Notes under the pieces: generated by a model
The model's database searches: none
The model's input: the letters and a program-made list of their open reading frames with translations, nothing else
Told to the model about the DNA's origin: nothing
Source of the DNA: Byssothecium circinans
Lineage: Eukaryota; Ascomycota; Dothideomycetes; Pleosporales; Massarinaceae
NCBI GenBank assembly: GCA_010015675.1
Contig: ML977002.1
Span: 50,124 to 72,770 of the forward strand
DNA: 22,647 nt
Direction of reading: 5' to 3'
Made by a program: the position numbers and the translations under genes
In this document: positions 17,915-22,647 of the stretch, in pieces
Layout: every line of letters begins with the position of its first letter
Numbering within the stretch: position 1 is the stretch's first letter

Positions 17915-20900
17915 GGCGTAAGTAAGACTAGTAATATTCTATATATATAAGGTAGAAATATTACTTAATGCTCTATAAACTAATTAAACCCCTATGAATT
18001 AGTCTTAGAAGATATACTATATTGCGCCAATAATAAATATGATATACCTATAATTCCCCTTTTATTAATTAAACTTAGGACAATTTCATGATGAACGTTA
18101 TAGTTAATAGTAAGAAAGGCTAGTTATAAGACTATATCCTAATTTATTTATATGATTTAAAAGTCTAAAAGCCTCTATTCTTAGTTAGGTTCCTTAAAAG
18201 CCTACCTATTTATAAGCCTATAAATAAAGGCGTCCCCTATAAGATAGTATATATAGATATAGGAGATAGTAATAGGATAGTACTATAGCATACTAGAGGG
18301 CTATTTAGGAAGGGTTAGAGTAGTAGTATTCTTACTAGATAGATAGCTAGTTATCTTAGTATGTAGTAATAAGATAGTATAGGTATAAAAGATAGTAATA
18401 GGATAGTACTATAGCGTGCTAAAGAGCTATTTATATTAGGTTAGCGCGGTAGTTTTCTTACTAGATAGCTAGATACTATAGACTAATAGAGGTAATATCT
18501 CCTTACTATTAGGTTTTATTACTACTTTAGCTATCTTATAAATAGAAGAACCCTCTTATACTATAGTAGATAGTCTATGAATACTATATTAAGACTAGCG
18601 TTTTCTATAGCTTCCTCCTAAGTATCATAACTATATTATAGTAGTATACAAGCATATAGTCTATCTAGGTTATAATTCTAAGCGTATAGTATTACTTTAC
18701 TTATTATAAAATAGCGTAGTCTTAGTTAGATATTCTATAATTACTAGGTAAGTAAACGTTTCTCTCTAACATGAATAGGGTGCTAAAGGGAACCTTACAA
18801 GTATAAGTTTAAGTAATTGCTATATCTACTTAATTTATTTACTAAGCTACTCCTATATACCTTAGCTACCTAACTTATAAGCTGCTAACGCGTTATAATC
18901 ATTGCTAAGCGCTATCTTAAAGGTAGCACGCTTTAGTAGTAGTAGAAGAAGAGAAAGAAGCTTTAGTTATTTAATATAATATAATATTTATATATATAGC
19001 GCTAGTAGTATAAGTATATTAGTACTTATTAATAAGGCGCTTAAGCTACTATTAGCGCGAAGACGCTACGCTTAGCTATATATCTAGTAGCTATAGAAGT
19101 AGGTAGCATAGCTACTTAATATATTATAAGCTACTAACTATTATATTAGCTATATAGAGCTACTTTACGTAAGTTAGTTATTACTATTACTAGTAGTTAG
19201 AATATAGCTAGGCTACTTCTAGATAGTAAGAATATAGTATTTTTACTTAGTAGTTTTATTTAATAAAGTAATAGATTACTATAATAATATAACTAGCTTA
19301 TTAAGTATAGTATCCTACTTAAGAGATAGTCTTTTAGTAGCGCTCTATAGCTTTATAAGCTCTAAGATAGATATATAAAACTTTAAGAAAGTCTAAGATA
19401 GTCTAAGGTAGTAGTATTATATAGGTTAGCTATAAATTATAGTATTATAAAGTTAGTAAGAATACTATAATAAAAAAGCTAGGTATATAAAAAGCTAAGA
19501 AGCTTAGAAGTCTATTCTAAGATTATCTAAGCTATATAATTATTATTAGTATTATTATAATATAAAGTATAACTAGTATTTTACTATAGTAGGTTTTTTA
19601 TTATATAGAGATAGACTTTATACTTTTTCTTAGCTTTTAAACTTAGTATAGCAATACCACTTATATTTCTTATAGAAATAACTTATTAATCTTAAATTTC
19701 TACTAGTAAATATAATAATAGGATTAGATAGCTTTACTTTAACTATTTATTATTTTTTATCTATATCTACTTTACTACTTTCTAAATCTCTATTAGACTC
19801 TAATTCTAAATAGCTTATCTCTATTATAGCAATAGCTTTATTTAATCCTTTAAGTAAAGCTAGAGATAAAGTATTCTAATATAGTTAGTAGTTCTCTAGA
19901 AAGTATATAGTATATATACGCACTATATAGTACTCTAGGTATAAATTCTCTTTAATTATAGCTTGCAAGTTACTTATACTAGAAAGGATAGCTTTTAATT
20001 TACTTATTATTAAAGGATAATAGTAGTTAGCTACTTAGTACCCTAATATAAGTAATATAAAGTCTATAAAGTTAGTAGAGCATAGAGGTAATCTAGTACT
20101 ATAAGAAAGAGATTTATTTCTTAATTAGATATATACTTTATACTATTATAGCTATTATTTAATATTTCTATTTATGCTAAGATAAATAAAGGGTACTTTA
20201 ACTTTTAGTAACTATAAAACCTATATATATATATAATAAATATTACTATAGTTCTATAGAAATAGTATATAAGGTAGGGTACGCCTTTACTAAGTTTTCT
20301 ACTTAATATAGTCTATAGACTATAGCTATTATCTATAACTATTACAAGTATATTAGAATACTTTAGCTAAGATAATATTATTTTATTTTACTTATCTACT
20401 TAGTAGTTTGCTTTTATCTAAGATAATACTATAAGAAGATATATCTTTCTATCTATCTAAGATACTTATGCTATAATAGAATTAATTTTATTCTATTCCT
20501 ACTAGGTACTATACTAACTAGGGAGTAGGTAGAGCTTATAATAGATCTTTATAAAAATACTATAATAATTAAGGTACTTATATACCTTCCTTTTCTACCT
20601 TTTAATCTTCTCTACCTATATAATACATCTAGTAAGTTAATAAAGAAGAGGTTCCTTTCTAGATACTAGAAGAGTATATACGTAGCTATATTTATAGCGT
20701 CTATAGTACTTAGTAGCGCGCATAAAACTATATTAAAACCTAATATCTACTATTATAAACATAAGTTAACCTTAATATATTACCTATTTTTCCTCTATAT
20801 AACTATATAAGTTTATTCTTCTTCTTATACTATCTTGCGTTTTATCTAATATGAATAGAAAATAAAAGTAAAAGAAAGTAGATAGCTTCTTAAAGAGTAG

Positions 20901-21376
20901 GTAGCATATTAATAGTATTTCTAACTAGATATAAAGAGAAGACTAAAGGTAGGAATAAGTAAAGTAATAGGTACTTTTTTTAGGTTACTAGTAAGGTTAG
21001 AAAATTTAGTTTAGAAGAATAGCTTAAAAAGTACTAGGTTAGGTTAGATATTAAATACACTACTATCTTTTAGAAGTAAATAAATATAAACTATCTATCT
21101 AGGCCTTATTATAATTGCATGTAATACTATAGTCTATCTTATATAAATTAATATAAAAGGGCATCTAGATACTATAGTTATATAGTATAGATTTAGCTTA
21201 CCTTATAGGACTTTTTTAATATATAGGACCTATAGTATAAAGATAAACCTCTTACTAATAAAGACTACTACTATATATATTATAATCTATTTACCTCCCC
21301 TAGCCTATGTTTTAGGTGGGGTAATGTAGTCTAGATATATAGATATAATAAAATAATAGGTAGTAAAGTCTAGATA
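17915..21376. other. AT-rich RIP-mutated repeat debris, no intact gene
   Basis: There is no open frame of note on either strand. A minus-strand stretch near 19600-19700 (CTATAAGAAATATAAGTGG...) could be a decayed zinc knuckle of a retrotransposon Gag, followed by Lys/Ser-rich text, but the match is too weak to name. A direct repeat occurs at 18238-18490. CpG words such as GCGCG survive while CpA and TpG are scarce, as RIP leaves. Confidence 0.6.
18238..18490. repeat. Direct tandem repeat, 2 diverged units of about 126-130 bp
   Basis: AAGATAGTAT occurs at 18241 and 18371, and AGATAGTAATAGGATAGTAC at 18264 and 18390. Both units go on through CTATAGC, GAGCTATTTA-like text and TTCTTACTAGATAG. 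No coding frame is present. The function is unknown. Confidence 0.75.
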
Positions 21377-21775
21377 ACGTATTCCCCCATCGAGCGCGCC
21401 AAAATTTCTTAGCAGCGGTAATATCTTAATGACAAAGCTAAACCTTAATATTTTCTTTAAAAATTTAAATCTAGATAGATATATATATATACTAATAGCT
21501 ATTAAAATCTTATAGTTATAGCTTACGTAATAAAATAGTTATTAGCCTAAAAGGTACTAGTAGCTAAAACCTACCTTTTACTATAGATTAATAGCTAAAT
21601 GTTAGTATTATACTATATAACTTTAAGGACTTACTTATTACTATATTAGTTAATAGCTATTGAAGAGTTTATAGCGTGCGACCTAAAATTAAGGCTATTA
21701 TAGAACGTAGAAGGTAGAGGGTAAGAAAAGTTAGTAATCCCTTTAAATAAAGTTATATATACTAGATATTATAAG
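21377..21775 (+). mobile_element. Truncated family D-like element
   Basis: It begins ACGTATTCC after a TA at 21375-21376, has a single repeat-like unit (CCCATCGAGCGCGCCAA), then the same interior as family D (TCTTAATGACAAAGCTAAACC, CTAGATAGATATATATATA, ATAGCGTGCGACC). The match fades after about 21775, and the far end with its repeat is missing. It is in the same orientation as 13689-14755. Confidence 0.75.
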
Positions 21776-22433
21776 AAAGCAAGGGAGGTTTAAAAGATAT
21801 TTAAATAACAATAGAAGTTATTTAAATATAAAAATATAAAAGCTGTATAAGGATAGCTCTTACATAAAGCTGCTAGCAGTAGAAGAGGCTAGTAGTATAG
21901 TAGGTAGTAGGTAGAAAGTAATAGCTAAAGTAATTAATTTTAAGTAGGCCTACAGCACTTATTTATATACATTTAGTCCTAAGTATATCCTATACTAGCC
22001 CTGAGTATTTCCTATACTATAGATCGAGATCTATTACCTAATGATCTATGATCCTTGATTTGAAATCTAAATTGATTTAAAATCAAATAGAAAGCTCTAG
22101 AACTAACTAACTAATAATAGCTAGTCTAATACTAGCTATATTAGTATTAGGCTATATTTAGCCTAAAATAAGTACATACAGTAAATAAGTACCTTACTAA
22201 CTAGAAATAGTTTAGTAAGTACTTAAGTATAAAGTAGAGGTACTTAGCCTCTATATAAACTAAAAACTAATAGAAAAATAAAAATTCTTCTAAATAAGTG
22301 TAATATACACTAAAATACACTATTAAGAATGTAGTGTAATTTTTATGATTACTAAGTACCTAGTATAAAGTAGTTGTACCAAAGTACTAGAAATCAAAAG
22401 GTTGTTATTTTTGACTTGTTATAGTAAAATAAC
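21776..22433. other. AT-rich spacer before the right-hand transposon, no gene seen
   Basis: Partly balanced composition around 21950-22110 (for example GATCGAGATC and a run with TTGATTTGAAATC) suggests less RIP than to the left, but no reading frame or known element is visible. A short inverted stretch near 22255-22345 (AGTGTAATATACACT) is too small to interpret. Confidence 0.5.
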
Positions 22434-22444
22434 TAACGTAAAGC

Positions 22445-22546
22445 ACCACCGAACCGCCCACACCACCGAACCGCCCACACCACCGAACCGCCCACACCAC
22501 CGAACCGCCCACACCACCGAACCGCCCACACCACCGAACCGCCCAC
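22445..22546 (+). repeat. 17-bp subterminal tandem repeat, 6 copies (family A 5' end)
   Basis: Six identical head-to-tail units of ACCACCGAACCGCCCAC fill 22445-22546 exactly (102 bases). The 3' end of the family (288-321) has two. Confidence 0.96.
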
Positions 22547-22584
22547 GATTCCTTGGCAACACCAACTCCATCTTCAACACGAAA

Positions 22585-22647
22585 ATGCCTCAACAACAAA
22601 GGTCTGAACGACTCCAACACGAAGGCAGACTACAGCTTGCCCTTAGC
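22585..22647 (+). CDS. N-terminal start of a pogo-like transposase (21 codons visible)
   Basis: The ATG at 22585 in context GAAAATGCC opens MPQQQRSERLQHEGRLQLAL and runs off the window. The start is homologous, base by base, to the decayed transposase start at 1586 on the minus strand. A Gln/Arg/Glu-rich opening of this kind precedes the psq helix-turn-helix in fungal pogo-type transposases. Its position 38 bases after the repeat array matches the family layout. Only the first residues are seen, so activity cannot be judged. Confidence 0.75.
   Translation, partial: MPQQQRSERLQHEGRLQLALS

Larger units (their letters stand above)
22436..22647 (+). mobile_element. 5' end of a pogo-like transposon (family A), cut by the window edge
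   Basis: TA at 22434-22435 is followed by ACGTAAAGC, six 17-bp repeats, a spacer containing ATTCCTTGGCAACACCAACTC and the start of a transposase gene. The spacer and end are the inverted form of those at 268-330. It is un-mutated by RIP. Confidence 0.9.

Noticed and set aside
17915..21376. A Copia- or Gypsy-type retrotransposon
   Set aside because: Only a vague zinc-knuckle-like stretch near 19650 was seen; no reverse transcriptase, integrase or paired long terminal repeats could be supported.
1..22647. A Starship-type giant transposon
   Set aside because: No tyrosine-recombinase captain gene or other typical cargo is visible; immunity-like genes alone are not enough.

Overview
The window looks like filamentous ascomycete (Pezizomycotina) DNA with sharp compartments. 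Most of it (about 333-2706 and 12160-22433) is very AT-rich. CpA and TpG are scarce, TpA is in excess and CpG is spared, which is the signature of repeat-induced point mutation (RIP). Embedded in it are an island of normal composition with fungal genes (about 4500-12150) and an intact, un-mutated Tc1/mariner-pogo transposon (2709-4494). Short 50-60 nt introns with CTRAY-type branch points fit the same group. I cannot name the species.

Layout: (1) 1-330 is the 3' end of a pogo-like transposon (family A) with a zinc-knuckle transposase tail. It sits inside an older RIP-mutated relative (family C, 333-1717, minus strand) whose transposase is still recognisable. (2) 1720-2706 is AT-rich and has a two-copy tandem repeat of about 197 bp. 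(3) 2709-4494 is a complete pogo-type transposon with perfect 70-bp inverted repeats, TA flanks and an intact DD35D transposase. (4) 4650-6061 is a decayed HET-domain gene running into an out-of-frame two-helix membrane tail. (5) 6131-8354 (minus) is a five-exon gene for a 669-residue protein: a beta-rich N-terminal part, a linker and an alpha/beta-hydrolase domain with GHSLGG. One of its four introns is of the GC-AG class. (6) 8355-8722 is a divergent promoter region. (7) 8723-12145 (plus) encodes a roughly 1,120-residue helical-repeat/CHAT protein, a caspase-like protease with its His/Cys pair present but one in-frame TAG. (8) 12372-13588 and 13689-14755 are two related elements in opposite orientation. 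(9) 15250-17082 (minus) is a RIP-mutated transposase. (10) 17204-17914 is a near-perfect 297-bp-arm palindrome. (11) 17915-22433 is AT-rich debris. (12) 22436 to the end is the 5' end of another family A element.

The most interesting biology is the divergent CHAT protease / alpha-beta hydrolase gene pair next to a broken HET gene. All three families belong to fungal self/non-self recognition and programmed cell death, and the pairing suggests (inference only) a protease-controlled lipase-like effector module. The second point is a transposon superfamily whose ends carry 17-bp subterminal tandem repeats. Period and register are fixed, but the repeat sequence differs between families and the copy number is asymmetric between the two ends.
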